Shown: positions 45,675 to 57,400 of the stretch, one piece after another
How the letters are laid out: every line of letters begins with the position of its first letter
Position numbering within the stretch: the stretch's first letter is position 1
Translations under genes and position numbers: made by a program
The notes under the pieces: model-generated
The model's input: the letters and a program-made list of their open reading frames with translations, nothing else
Databases searched by the model: none
Told to the model about the DNA's origin: nothing
Source of the DNA: CAYUAI01 sp964442745
GTDB lineage: Bacteria > Pseudomonadota > Gammaproteobacteria > S012-40
Direction of reading: 5' to 3'
Length of the DNA stretch: 64,000 nucleotides
Assembly: GCA_964442745.1 (NCBI GenBank)
Contig: CAYUAI010000014.1
Coordinates: 3,322 to 67,321, forward strand

Positions 45675-46637
45675 ATGAATGTTGCTTATTTAGAAGATGG
45701 AAGCTTAGGCTTTCGTGATGATTATCCCAAACCTCACCCCGGCTCAGGAGAGGTATTGTTGCAAATAAGATTGGCCAGTATTTGCGGCACGGATATCGCG
45801 CTGGTTAATGGGTATGCCGCTTTTACCGGTGTCCCAGGGCATGAATTTGTCGCGCAGGTCATTGGTGCTGGACAGCAGGTTGATGAAACATGGTTAGGAC
45901 AGCGTGTGGTCGCGGAAATCAACCAATGGTGTGGGAAGTGTGAATTTTGTCTCGATTCGATTTATAGCCACTGCACTCAGCGGCAAGTGATTGGTATACG
46001 AGATCATCAAGGAGCATTTGCGCAGTATTTAGTCGTAAAAGCCAATACCTTGCATCGCTTACCCGACCACATAACGGATCAACAAGCGGTGCTTATTGAG
46101 CCATTAGCCGCCGCCTTTCGCATTGTCGAACAGATAAAACATCTCTCTTATCATCGTGTTTTGTTAATTGGAGCAGGGCGCTTAGGCCAGCTCATTGCTC
46201 GGGTCATGGCATTACAAAGCGTGGAGTTATTTGTGTTAACTCGCCATCAAAAGCAACGCCGATTATTGCAAGAATTACCATTGTCTTGTGTCGATGAAGC
46301 ACAAGTGCAAACCCGATCTATGGATATTGTCATCGAAGCCAGTGGCCAGGCATCTGGCTTCGAATTGGCGCTTAAAGCGATTCGCCCCAGCGGGGTTTGT
46401 GTGTTAAAAAGCACCTACGCACACGGCCAACAGATTAATCTTGCAGAACTGGTAATTCATGAAATACAAATATGGGGCTCGCGTTGTGGTCCCTTTTCAG
46501 CGGCGATTTCTGCGTTAAATCACGGTGAAGTTGCTGTGGAATCACTCATCGAGGCCATTTATCCTTTGTCAGATATCAATGCCGCGTTTGAAAAATTGCG
46601 AGAACCCGCGTGCATGAAAGTATTGTTATGCCCTTAA
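45675..46637 (+). CDS. Zinc-dependent medium-chain alcohol dehydrogenase family enzyme
   Basis: A 320-residue MDR oxidoreductase. The catalytic zinc site is suggested by SICGTDIALVNGY and PGHEFVAQV. The structural zinc cysteines lie in WCGKCEFCLDSIYSHC. The NAD(P)-binding motif is VLLIGAGRLGQLIAR. The sequence resembles threonine/sorbitol dehydrogenase-like members, but the substrate cannot be told. The start at 45675 has AAAGGGAAA upstream. It is divergent from the CpxP/Spy-like gene, sharing its regulatory region. Confidence 0.82.
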   Translation: MNVAYLEDGSLGFRDDYPKPHPGSGEVLLQIRLASICGTDIALVNGYAAFTGVPGHEFVAQVIGAGQQVDETWLGQRVVAEINQWCGKCEFCLDSIYSHCTQRQVIGIRDHQGAFAQYLVVKANTLHRLPDHITDQQAVLIEPLAAAFRIVEQIKHLSYHRVLLIGAGRLGQLIARVMALQSVELFVLTRHQKQRRLLQELPLSCVDEAQVQTRSMDIVIEASGQASGFELALKAIRPSGVCVLKSTYAHGQQINLAELVIHEIQIWGSRCGPFSAAISALNHGEVAVESLIEAIYPLSDINAAFEKLREPACMKVLLCP

Positions 46638-46660
46638 CATGAGTGAGCAAAGGACTACAC

Positions 46661-47056
46661 TCATACATTAACCACTCGGCTTGATATCACATCACAAAGC
46701 CGGTAAAGTTTGGCAAAGTACGCTTGAGTTTCACCCTTGATATGAGGAATCACTTTTTGTAACTCCACTTTGCATGGAGGCAGCATTTTTATTGTTTCAG
46801 CCGTTAATTTTCCATTATTGAAAATAAATTCATTGATACAATCACAAACCAACCGATTGGTTTCTTTTAAAGCAATGCCATTGATGTTCAATTCAGTGGC
46901 TTCTGTTGGGAAGGTATTCTGTAGTTCACTCCACATTTGTTTGATATCATTCATTGTCAATTCCCGATCGTCATCCTCAGACCTATCGTAATAAATTTCG
47001 CTTTGCGCTGCCCATCCTGATTTCGATGGAATACTCACTTCCAGAGTAAAGTCCAT
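46661..47056 (-). CDS. Hypothetical protein
   Basis: A 131-residue protein, acidic at its N-terminus (YYDRSEDDDRELTMNDIKQ), without a signal peptide or membrane segment and with four cysteines. It looks like a cytoplasmic protein of mixed alpha/beta type. I recognise no family. It is convergent with the dehydrogenase gene (24 bp between stops) and lies 70 bp downstream of the phosphatase gene on the same strand. Confidence 0.55.
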   Translation of the reverse strand: MDFTLEVSIPSKSGWAAQSEIYYDRSEDDDRELTMNDIKQMWSELQNTFPTEATELNINGIALKETNRLVCDCINEFIFNNGKLTAETIKMLPPCKVELQKVIPHIKGETQAYFAKLYRLCDVISSRVVNV

Positions 47057-47126
47057 AATAACAAGACAACCCTCGATTGCCTAGGTCTCACCTCATACAA
47101 TGTTTGGCCTTGATGCAAGAGCTTCC

Positions 47127-47741
47127 CTAACTCAATTGACCATTATGAAAAACCAATGAAGCACTCACCTGCTCATCATATATCTCAAATTGTAACCGCG
47201 TTAAAGCTGCATGAGGAATCTGAATAGCAAACAAACGCTCTATCGGCAAGCCTAGCACCTGTTTCACTATCATACGTATCACACCCGCATGGCAAATCAC
47301 TAACACATGCTGGTGATGATGCTTCGCAATCAAGGCTTGTAATACATTATCGATACGCCGCTCAAAATCCAGCAGCGGCTCTGCACCGGGAGGCGTATAA
47401 AGCACAGGATCTTGCCAAAAGTTATACAATGCTTGAGTATGGGTCCGTTCGATATCTTGGGCGGTACGACCTTCCCATTCACCAAAACTCATCTCCTTCA
47501 ATAATGGATCAAAATTTAGCGGAAGCAAGGTTTTTTGTACCAACTCATTCGCAAACTCACTGCAGCGTCGTAGCGGTGAGCTCAGTATATGATCCCAACC
47601 AGAGAACACACCAACCGCTTGCCGCATTTGCCGCCATCCTTTTTCGGTTAACGGGTCATCCTGTTGTCCACGGTAACATTCACCGCCCATCGGTTCGCCA
47701 TGACGTAACAAATCCAGCCATACTGTTGCCTGGTGAGCCAT
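47127..47741 (-). CDS. Histidine phosphatase family protein
   Basis: A 204-residue member of the phosphoglycerate mutase/phosphatase branch. The catalytic RHG motif is in LDLLRHGEPMGG, the second-half histidine in LVICHAGVIRMIV, and the acid in EMSFGEWEGR. The opening and the FGEWEGR element resemble alpha-ribazole phosphatase (CobC), but no cobalamin genes are nearby, so the substrate is open. The ATG has an AAGGAG ribosome binding site. It stands apart from its neighbours. Confidence 0.82.
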   Translation of the reverse strand: MAHQATVWLDLLRHGEPMGGECYRGQQDDPLTEKGWRQMRQAVGVFSGWDHILSSPLRRCSEFANELVQKTLLPLNFDPLLKEMSFGEWEGRTAQDIERTHTQALYNFWQDPVLYTPPGAEPLLDFERRIDNVLQALIAKHHHQHVLVICHAGVIRMIVKQVLGLPIERLFAIQIPHAALTRLQFEIYDEQVSASLVFHNGQLS

Positions 47742-47953
47742 GAAATCTCCTTTTGTAATAATTCACTCTCTCCAATACAATAAAAATAACACGGAAGGAT
47801 CAAGCAAAAATTGAAGTTTCGTTACCGGCGGCCGACAAGTAACGAATCATTGAGTATACACAGCTCACAATCATCGGGATGATTGACCTCATTAGTTTTA
47901 ATCAGGTCACTTCATGTCAGCCTTTTAGATTTAGATAAAAACTTTGACTGACT

Positions 47954-49045
47954 ATGCTAAAAAAAATTAGTTACATTGGCTTATTTATCACAGGGTTATC
48001 AATGCCTTTACCATTGTTTGCACTCGCCTTAGGGGCGATTGATGCCCACCAAACTTCATTATTTTCGCGCTTTGCAGGAAACATACCTATTACAGGAGCA
48101 AAGGCTAACTTACTCAGCTCACAGACCACTATCCGTATCATCGCCGCAAAAGAGTACGTCGATAACAGCATGCAACAATCTGTCAAACGATTAAACGCCC
48201 GTTTAGTGCAAAATAAACAAGGCCAACCGAGTATTAAAATTTTTTCCAATCAGCCTATCAACGACTCGATACTTGAGTTTTCGCTAAATTTTACTTGGGA
48301 AGGTGGACGAACCTCAAGACACTATATTGTCTTATTGGACCCACCTAGCAAACCAACCAACCTGCCCGCAGGTCATCAAGTAAGCCATCAACCAACAGTA
48401 AATCAGCTGTTTGAAGCTCGGCAACGACACGCCACAGCAAGCTCCATCGTTAAAGTAAAAGTGACTGATTCGCCATTCTCTCAATCATTGAAAGCAGAGA
48501 AATTTCGTACCGATGCGCAAGGCAAAATCACTTATGGACCCACCGATCGAACAGACACTTTATCAAAAATTACCAAACGAATCCGCCCGAAAAATACCTC
48601 CTCTGCGCAGATAATGTACGTGTTATTTAAAGAAAATCCAGAATCATTCAGTGGAAATAATATAAACCGCCTCAAAGCAGGATACACCTTAACCATTGAA
48701 AACCCAGATGCCATAACGGCCATATCAACCCAAGCAGCTAAACGCTTTTTATTCCCGGAAAGATATGCGACAGACGAGTCTTCCGCTGCCGAAGCACCGA
48801 AAACAGTGGCCTCAGCCACCGACGAACAACGTCAAATTGAAAAACAATGGTTAGAATTCAGCCAGCTGAAAGACGCAGTAACTGACGCAATGAGTGAACA
48901 ACAAGCAAGCGAGCAGGAAAATGATCGTATAAAACAAAAAATCGCTTCATTGGAAGCGCTGCTTCCAGAATTGAGTGCTCAGTTAGAAGATAAAAATACC
49001 TTGTTAGAGCAACTAAAAACACACTCGCCAAAATCAACACTTTAA
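47954..49045 (+). CDS. FimV-like protein, short form
   Basis: A 363-residue protein. After a signal peptide ending near FALA comes a domain matching the N-terminus of FimV: LGAIDAHQTSLFSRFAGNIP, IKIFSNQPINDSILEFSLNF and YIVLLDP, followed by a LysM-like segment (about 185-260; DTLSKITKRI, IMYVLFKENPESF, GYTLTIE). A coiled coil ends the protein (about 285-360). The transmembrane helix and long acidic TPR tail of full FimV (about 900 residues) are missing. FimV proteins organise polar structures and type IV pili through peptidoglycan binding. It is followed 260 bp later by a Ser/Thr kinase gene. Confidence 0.75.
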   Translation: MLKKISYIGLFITGLSMPLPLFALALGAIDAHQTSLFSRFAGNIPITGAKANLLSSQTTIRIIAAKEYVDNSMQQSVKRLNARLVQNKQGQPSIKIFSNQPINDSILEFSLNFTWEGGRTSRHYIVLLDPPSKPTNLPAGHQVSHQPTVNQLFEARQRHATASSIVKVKVTDSPFSQSLKAEKFRTDAQGKITYGPTDRTDTLSKITKRIRPKNTSSAQIMYVLFKENPESFSGNNINRLKAGYTLTIENPDAITAISTQAAKRFLFPERYATDESSAAEAPKTVASATDEQRQIEKQWLEFSQLKDAVTDAMSEQQASEQENDRIKQKIASLEALLPELSAQLEDKNTLLEQLKTHSPKSTL

Positions 49046-49306
49046 TATTAGATCTTGGATAACCTAGCAGAGCGTCTCAACCTAGACAAATCCGCCGCGG
49101 CCTACCAAATTTAGGTTGCCCAATGTTGACTTCCCTACCATTCTTTTACTAAATTATCCGTGAGTGATCTACAATCAACCGATCCTCACGGATAAGTTTA
49201 CCCCCCGAAAGATCAAAAAAAACAATTCTTCAACCTCCCACTATTCCATGTATCACTCACTAGTGTAGAATACCTGTGCTAAATCAACGGGGTGACAAAC
49301 GACAGC

Positions 49307-50662
49307 ATGGATATTCCTGGATACCGCATTATACGTAAGGTGGGGCATGGCGCAACAGCGTATGTGTATGTCGCTGTCCAAGAATCATTAGATCGCAAAG
49401 TCGCCTTGAAAATTCTAACACCCGCGCTTGCCTCAGACCCCGAATATAGTAAACGATTCCTGAAGGAAGGCCGCATTATTGCGACACTGCCAACCCACCC
49501 TCACTTGGTCACCATTCATGATGTTGGCAACCACGAAGGCCAGTATTACATGGCCATGGAGTATCTGGCAGGCGGCACGCTTACCGATATCATTAAAAAA
49601 GGTTTAACGCTTAAGTTCTCTTTAAAAATTTTAGAGCAAATCGCTACCTCACTGGCCCACATCCATAAACATCACGTTATCCATCGGGATATCAAACCCG
49701 GCAATATCATGTTTCGTGATGAAGATACCGCCGTATTATCTGATTTTGGTATTGCAAAACAAACCGATAGCACCGCTGCTGAGGCAACCGCCTTGGGCAC
49801 CACAATTGGCACACCGTATTATATGAGCCCAGAACAAGTGGAAGGCAAACGACCCAGCGAACAGTCAGACTTATATAGCTTGGGCGTTGTTCTCTATGAA
49901 ATGCTAACCGGCCAAAAGCCTTATGACGGCGAAAATGTCTTTGCTATTCTCTGGAAACATCAACAAGAACCGATTCCCCAATTACCTGAAAAATATGCGC
50001 AGCTCCAACCCTTACTGGAACGTTTATTAGCCAAAGCGCCCATGGATCGCTACCCCAGCGCTACCGACCTGATCAAAACAATCAGGAATATTGCAGCAAT
50101 AATCGACGAAGATACCCTAAATATTTCGACAGATGATCTGTTTAAATGGGAACGTCCTCATGAAACCGTTGTTATTAAACAAAAAGTTGAATGGCCTAAA
50201 TGGACTGGTGGCATTTTGATCGGCGGCTTAACCTCTATCTTAGTTTATTTGGCAATACCCCACCCCACCCCACGAGACCCCCCGCCGCTCGATCTAGGTG
50301 TACAAATACTCCCCCCACCCAAACAATTTAATACGCAACTTTCTAAAGCAGAAAATGATAAAGTAGGCCGCCTCGTTGAGGCTGGATTTGCGCATTTAGA
50401 ACTCGGTCGTTTAGTTGAACCGGCGGGTAGCAATGCCTATGATGCATTTCAGCGAATATTGGAAATTGACCCCAGCAATCCATCCGCAAAAGGTGGAATA
50501 CTGAAAATTGCACAAATATATTCAAAAAAAGCCAAACAACGATTGGCAGAAGGTAATATAAATAGTAGCCTATCCCTAATAGAGACTGGCTTACAAGTGT
50601 CACCGGATAATGACGAATTATTGACACTGCTGGAAGAGTTGAGTAGTAAAGTACCTGATTAG
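49307..50662 (+). CDS. Membrane-anchored Ser/Thr protein kinase (Hanks type) with TPR-like tail
   Basis: A 451-residue kinase. The catalytic domain (about 6-270) is complete: glycine loop VGHGATAYVYVA, VALKIL with K35, HRDIKPGN with D128, DFG (146-148), the activation segment and MSPEQVEG. A transmembrane helix follows (about 294-312), then a proline-rich linker (HPTPRDPPPLD) and a helical, TPR-like tail (about 340-450; AYDAFQRILEIDPSNPSAKG, SLIETGLQVSPDND), likely periplasmic. ATG 49307 is taken as start; GTG 49292 is possible. No partner phosphatase is adjacent. It lies between the FimV-like gene and the giant surface protein gene. Confidence 0.9.
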   Translation: MDIPGYRIIRKVGHGATAYVYVAVQESLDRKVALKILTPALASDPEYSKRFLKEGRIIATLPTHPHLVTIHDVGNHEGQYYMAMEYLAGGTLTDIIKKGLTLKFSLKILEQIATSLAHIHKHHVIHRDIKPGNIMFRDEDTAVLSDFGIAKQTDSTAAEATALGTTIGTPYYMSPEQVEGKRPSEQSDLYSLGVVLYEMLTGQKPYDGENVFAILWKHQQEPIPQLPEKYAQLQPLLERLLAKAPMDRYPSATDLIKTIRNIAAIIDEDTLNISTDDLFKWERPHETVVIKQKVEWPKWTGGILIGGLTSILVYLAIPHPTPRDPPPLDLGVQILPPPKQFNTQLSKAENDKVGRLVEAGFAHLELGRLVEPAGSNAYDAFQRILEIDPSNPSAKGGILKIAQIYSKKAKQRLAEGNINSSLSLIETGLQVSPDNDELLTLLEELSSKVPD

Positions 50663-51414
50663 AAAAATTAAAGTTTCAGTGAGTTGGTAGTTTTTTATAG
50701 CAATAGTAGTTATCGATAGAGAGAAATTTAGCATTTGGTATCACCAATGCGTTGAAAAGCAATGTTTTTTGATCGCTGCAATACTCGTGAGCATTGTTAA
50801 CTCAAGAAAATTGCTGCAGGATCAAGGCGCTAATAAAATCAAATGTTTACTTAGCTCATATCGATAGTTATAAAAAAAATAAATAATCAGTTGGCGACAA
50901 AGTACAAGTGATAGTTATTGATGAATAGATTTGAGGCATGTTTAAAGTGCGTAGCAGACTATCTGCGACTCGCCAAACATCAAAACCCAAAAACTCATCC
51001 AATTGCCTAGCTTAATCTGTACCAACATTGATTAAAAGTAGGACGCAGTCATGCCATGGAAAGCATAGACAACAGAGGGAATCTCTGCCAAACAGCCCAA
51101 CATTTAGCAACGGCTATTCGCAACAATAGCCTTGATATGGTAATGGTTGTTATGCAAACACCTGTCATGCTGCTACCACTCATTTTTCTACATCATCTGA
51201 GTTCTTTGTACCACAAAAAAATGCAGTGCAATGCATTGTCAATGATTACGTGGATACCGACAGAACCCGCTGGCACTTGGCTTCACGACTCCGATAACTA
51301 GCAACAATTAACCAGTAATAAACTTAGCGCCAATCTATCCGGGCATAAGATGGAACGATGGGGATATTCATACCTGTCGATTGTTCTGACCATTAAAACG
51401 AAGTGAGAGTATCA
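50663..51414. other. Intergenic region before the giant lipoprotein gene
   Basis: About 750 bp with no supported gene. An 81-codon frame at 51056-51301 has no signal peptide, no recognisable motif and no good ribosome binding site. The DNA is AT-rich with no clear inverted repeat of note. The promoter of the giant gene should lie here. Confidence 0.5.
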
Positions 51415-54400
51415 ATGCGTTATCGTTTACCCTTACCCATACTTATTATTTTATTGCTATTGTTAACCGCCTGTGACAATTCAAAACCACAGGAAGCAAT
51501 AGATATCGATAACGATCGCTTTGCTCAACCTGCGGCCAGAATCAATCATGACCCAGCGCCCATCAACAATGATGAAGTTCTGGATGGCACACGCATTTCA
51601 GACACAACTATGGATGACAAACTGAAAAGTTGCCTGCAAACCAACAACAAAACATGGGTGCATGAAGTCAGTTTTATCCAATGCAACGGGCGGGGAATCA
51701 CTGACCTAAACGGTATTAGCGTATTTACAGAATTGCAAGGTCTTGACCTGGACAATAACTCGATAACAGACCTATCGCCACTCAATGGGCTAAGCAAACT
51801 CTCTTATTTGAGTTTATCACATAACCAATTAACCAACTTGGGCGAACTCAACTTACCCACGTTGCGCTATCTCGATCTATCGAATAACTCACTCACCAAC
51901 CTCAGCGGCATTGAAAATTCAAGTTTGCTTAACCGGCTTTTTATGTCCCACAATGAAATTATCGACCTCAGCTTGTTAAGCACACTCAATCAACTTTACG
52001 AACTCCACGTCGCCAATAATCAACTTAGTACATTAAATGGCCTTCCTGCAGGCAACGTATTACAACACTTATCTACAGAACACAATAATATCAGTGATAT
52101 TACTGCATTAAACCAACTGAGCGAACCTGCCAGACTCTATTTGCAACACAATCGCATCGCCGACCTAAATGCACTAAAAAGCTTCACAACGCTGAGTATT
52201 CTACGCCTTGATAACAATGACATTAGCGATTTACTTCCACTCGAAAATCATGTTGATCTAAAAGTATTGTACGCACAAAACAATCGCATCACATCAACCA
52301 ATGGCTTAACCGACAAAACGGCACTTAGCCGAGTTCGCCTAGCCAATAACCTGATTAATGATATTTCTCAATTAAGCAACAACACCTCGCTGACAAATTT
52401 AGATTTGACCGATAACCAAATCCCAGATATTAACGCGTTAAACAATTTATCCGCCATGGAAAGACTTGATATTAGCCAAAACTATGTGGCAGATATCAAG
52501 GCGTTGGCTAATATGGTGAATTTAACCTATTTAGATGCTGCAAATAATAATATTAAAGATATTCAGCCACTGGCGAATCTTAATCAATTAAATCACATCA
52601 ATCTTACCGACAACCAGCTAAAAGACATTGCCGCCTTATCAGGCCTGACATTATTAACCGAATTAAATCTAGCCAGCAATCCCATTATCAATTTCACACC
52701 CATCAGCCAGCAAGCAACAATTACCCGCTTAAACCTTGACAATACTGGGTTATCCCAACTGGATGATATTATCGGGCTCAATAAGCTCACTGACCTCAGC
52801 CTTGCCCAAAACGATATCAGCAACATTAGTCAATTGGATCAATTTGCGTCGCTCGCTACCTTAAATTTACACTCAACACTGATTAAGAATATTGATGTAT
52901 TAGAAAATTTACCGCAGCTAAGTAATGTTAATCTCGCGAACACTAACATTCTAAACTTAGCCCCATTAACAACACTCAATGAATTGGCTATTCTCAATCT
53001 AGAAAATGCAAATATTAGTACTGAGACAGTCACTGAACTTGCTAAACTAAGTAATTTAACTGACCTAAATATTGCGAACAATAAAATAAGCAACGTACCC
53101 TCTTTGCAGAGTTTAACTCAACTCCAAGCGATTAATGTCAGTAATAACAACATTACTGATTTATCATTTTTAGATACCAATGCCACACTCAATGCATTAC
53201 AAGCCCAGCGTAACCCGCTCAGCAATTTAGGCAAACTATCCATTCATGATGATATCACTGAACTGGACCTTAGTTTCATCAGCAGCGACTCAATGACTGT
53301 TGAATTTTCAAGCCGCCTGTTAGTCTCCCTGGCTAATTTTTTAAATATTCGCACCTTAGGCATCGGTGGCTTGCAATTAACCAACCTAATGATTGCTCCA
53401 CTGGCAGTACTCACTAACTTACGGTCGCTTGATATTAGCGGCAACCAAATCACAACGCTCAACGCATTAGACCAACTCACAAAACTAGAAACCTTAAATA
53501 TTAGTCAAAATGCCATCAACGATCTTGCACCGCTCGCCAATAAACGCTATCTCAAAACGTTAAATGCAAGCTCTACTGACCTACAAAGCGTGACTGACTT
53601 AGCTCAGATCACCAGCTTAAGTCTCATTGATTTAAGTGGCAATAATGCGCAAATTATCACTTCATTAAATGCCTTACCCCAAGTTAAACATCTCAAATTA
53701 GATGACGCAAAATTAGCATCACTGCAAGACTTTCCTCCCTTAGTTAACCTGAAAACATTAACACTTAACAATAATTTATTATCTGATATTGAAGGCATTA
53801 ATATTGAAGGCAACAATAAATTTCCACGCTTAGCGAGTATTTCACTGAACGATAATACTATTGCTAATATCACAGCCTTCTCAAAACTCGATCAACTACA
53901 ACGTATTGAGCTTGCCAACAATAGTGTCGTGCTTGGCATACCACAAGTCGCCTCACTCGCACATTTGCGCACCATTGATTTAACCGGCAATACAACCATC
54001 ACCTGTAGCAACTCCCAGCTTTTGAAAAACACACTGGCCAACGGTGCAGAATTACCTGATGAATGTACCCCAGATGACACCAATCAACCACCCGAAGCCA
54101 ATGCAGGCGGTGATATCACCATCGAAGAAAACACCACTCAACAATTAACCGGAATCGGCACTGATCCAGATGGTGATGACAATTTATCATTTCAATGGGA
54201 CCAACTCAGTGGCCCAGAGATCACTTTAACAACACCCAATGAAGCGAATACCAACTTCACCGCGCCTGCCGTTAAAATAATAACAGCCATAGAGTTTCGT
54301 TTAACCGTGACGGACATTAACGGTGCTTCCAATTCGAATACGATTATTGTCACCATTGAGCCGGTAAATATTCCACCCGCGGCCAACGCGGGCGAAGATA

Positions 54401-57400
54401 CCCGAGCAGAGGAACAAACCACCGTGCAACTCAATGGTAGCGCCGAAGATATTGATGGTAGTATTGATAATTATCTGTGGGAACAAATTGATGGCCTAGT
54501 AGTAAACCTATTAGATGCTAATATAGCCTCAGCAGGGTTTATTGCACCGACAGTGACAGAATCACAATCGCTAACATTTCAACTCACCGTGACAGATGAC
54601 GAAGGCGATAGTCATACCGATGATGTAATTATTACAATCGACCCAGTGAATACACCGCCAACCGCTAACCCAGGAGCCAATCAATTCGTCAATGAAAATT
54701 TAGCCGTTACCCTTTCTGGTGCCACCAGCGTTGATGAAGACGGTGAAATCGCCAATTATAACTGGCAACAAATAACTGGTCCCACCGTCACCCTGAGCCC
54801 AAAAACTGAAAGCCCTCATTCTGTTACCTTTAGCGCGCCAAACATTGCAGATCAAGCCCCAATCAACTTGGAGTTTGAGTTAACTGTCACCGATAACGAA
54901 GGGCTATCATCCACTGCGCCACATACGGTAACGGTCGTTCCCGCAGGAGACATCGCGGTGGATGCAGGAACCGATCAGTTCGCTAACGAAGGAGATACCA
55001 TTGGGCTCAATGGACGCCTTATCGATAACAATATTGGGGAAATTTCCATGGAATGGAAATTATCAAACGATGATATCAACGCCGACATCAACATTATATT
55101 TAGTGATGCCAACCAACTCGTAACCAGTTTTATTGCACCTAATATCACCGATGCCACGACACTACTCTTTACATTAACTGTTACTAATAACAGTGGCCAA
55201 GCAGGTTTTGATGAAGTACTGGTGACCATCGCGCCTCTCAATGATGCACCCAAGGTTTCAGCCGGCGAAGACATCACCATAGCTGAACAAACCCCGGTTA
55301 CTCTCACCGGCATCATTAAGGACGATGGTGGCTATAGCAGCGAATGGATACAAGAAGGTGGCCTCAAAGTTGACCTGCAAATAAATAACGAAAGCACAAG
55401 CTTTACCACACCAATCACTAAAGAAACAATTATTTTATTCTTTCGTCTTAGCGTTACCGATGATGGTGGAAAAATTGTATCCGACACCGTGACCGTAACC
55501 GTCACTCCAGAAAATAGCGAACCAACAGCGAATGCCGGCGAAGATCGTGCTGTGGATGAACAAACCGTTGTTCGGCTAAACGGAGCCGCGAGTACCGATA
55601 GCGATGGCACTATCCAAAGTTGGAGCTGGAAATCAAGCAGCCATCCAGAACTTAGCCTTTTTAATGCAAACCAATTTAACCCGAGTTTCAGTGCACCTGA
55701 TGTTTCAGAAACCACAGTTATCGATATTGAGCTCACCGTCACCGATGACGAAAGTGCCACTTCAACAGATCAAGTCAAAGTCACGGTCAATCCGGTATCT
55801 ATCGATCCCATCGCCAATGCAGGGGCTAACCAAACCGTCGCTGAAAAAAGCCAAGTGATACTCAATGGTAGTGCCAGCCAAGATCCCGATGGCACCATCA
55901 TTGCCTATCAATGGAGATCAATCACTGATTCAAACATTGACATCAGAGATAGTGACAAAGTATCAGCGAATTTCACAGCACCGACTTTACAACAAGAAAC
56001 GCCCTATGAATTCGAATTAACCGTCACAGACAACGAAGGCAATCAAGCCAATAGCCGCGTAGTCATTACGGTCACCCCGATCAACGCGCTACCCACAGCT
56101 AATGCCGGTCCAGATATTAATACTGATGAGCAAACTGAAATTACTATTGATGGCTCACAAAGTGTCGATGAAGATGGCAATATTGCGAGTTATCTATGGA
56201 CTTCACTCGATGATCCTGCTTTTGAAATGCCAAGCGCAGATCAAGCGACCTTAAGCATCACAACACCTGAGGTTAACACCAATGAGGTGATTGATACTGG
56301 CGGAGTTAAAACACTCACATTTCGCCTAACAGTAACGGATGACGAGAGTGGTGTGGCCACAGACGACGTGTTAGTTAAGGTCGCTCCAGTGAATGCTGAA
56401 CCGACCATTACCATACCGAACAATCTTCAAGTCGATGAACAAACCACCGTTGCACTGAATGCGACAGCCCCAGAAAATAACGGTGTCGCATGGGTAGCCG
56501 ATGCTGATGGGACCATTGAAAACTATCTTTGGACACAAACCAGTGGAACCGGAATCACGTTATTCGATGCAATGACAGCAACGGCCACATTCACGAGTCC
56601 AGCAACAGTCACACCATTAGATTTAGTTTTTTCATTGACAATTACCGATAACGAAGGCACACAAAAAACTGAAACCATCACCGTGCAAATCTTACCCAAA
56701 AACATCGTACCTATCGCAAACATAGGTGGCTCATTAAACCGAGACGTAAGAGAAAAAACGACGGTCATATTAGATGGTCGCTTAAGTTATGATCCTGATC
56801 ATCCAGAATATGACCCGAGTAATGTGACAACGTACCCATTAACCATTAGTAAATACCAATGGGTTTCCTTAGAGAGTAACATTACACTACTCCAAGACCC
56901 TCAAAACCCGGCCATAGTCACATTCGTCGCACCAACCGTAACATCACCAGAAACCAGCTATGGCTTTCAATTGGTAGTCACAGATATTGAAAGTGCCGCT
57001 TCTGAAGTGGTACAAGTCAATATCACAGTAAAAATGGGTAACCTTAACCCCATTGCCATTCCTGGTCCGAACCAAACGGTCGCTGAAAATACCCAAGTCC
57101 AGCTCAACGCCATTTTGAGCTATGATCCGGACCATCCTGAATATAACGCTGACGACCCAAACACCTTTCCACAGACCATTGCCAATTATAATTGGGTTGC
57201 CAAAAACAATGGCATTCAATTGATCATTGACCCTCAAACACCACACTTAGCCTCGTTTACAACCCCAACCGTACTCATAACCGATGGTGCCTCAGTTTTT
57301 GAGTTTGAATTAACCGTCACCGATAAGGATGTCGAACAAGCGACATCAACAACCATTGTTGAAATCACCGTTGAGCCTGTCAATACACCACCCATCGCTG

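Noticed and set aside
51056..51301. 81-codon frame before the giant gene
   Set aside because: No signal peptide, no domain and no good ribosome binding site.
51640..54079. Short periodic repeats as a CRISPR array
   Set aside because: The 66-bp period is coding: it gives 22-residue leucine-rich repeats in frame, with diverged DNA.
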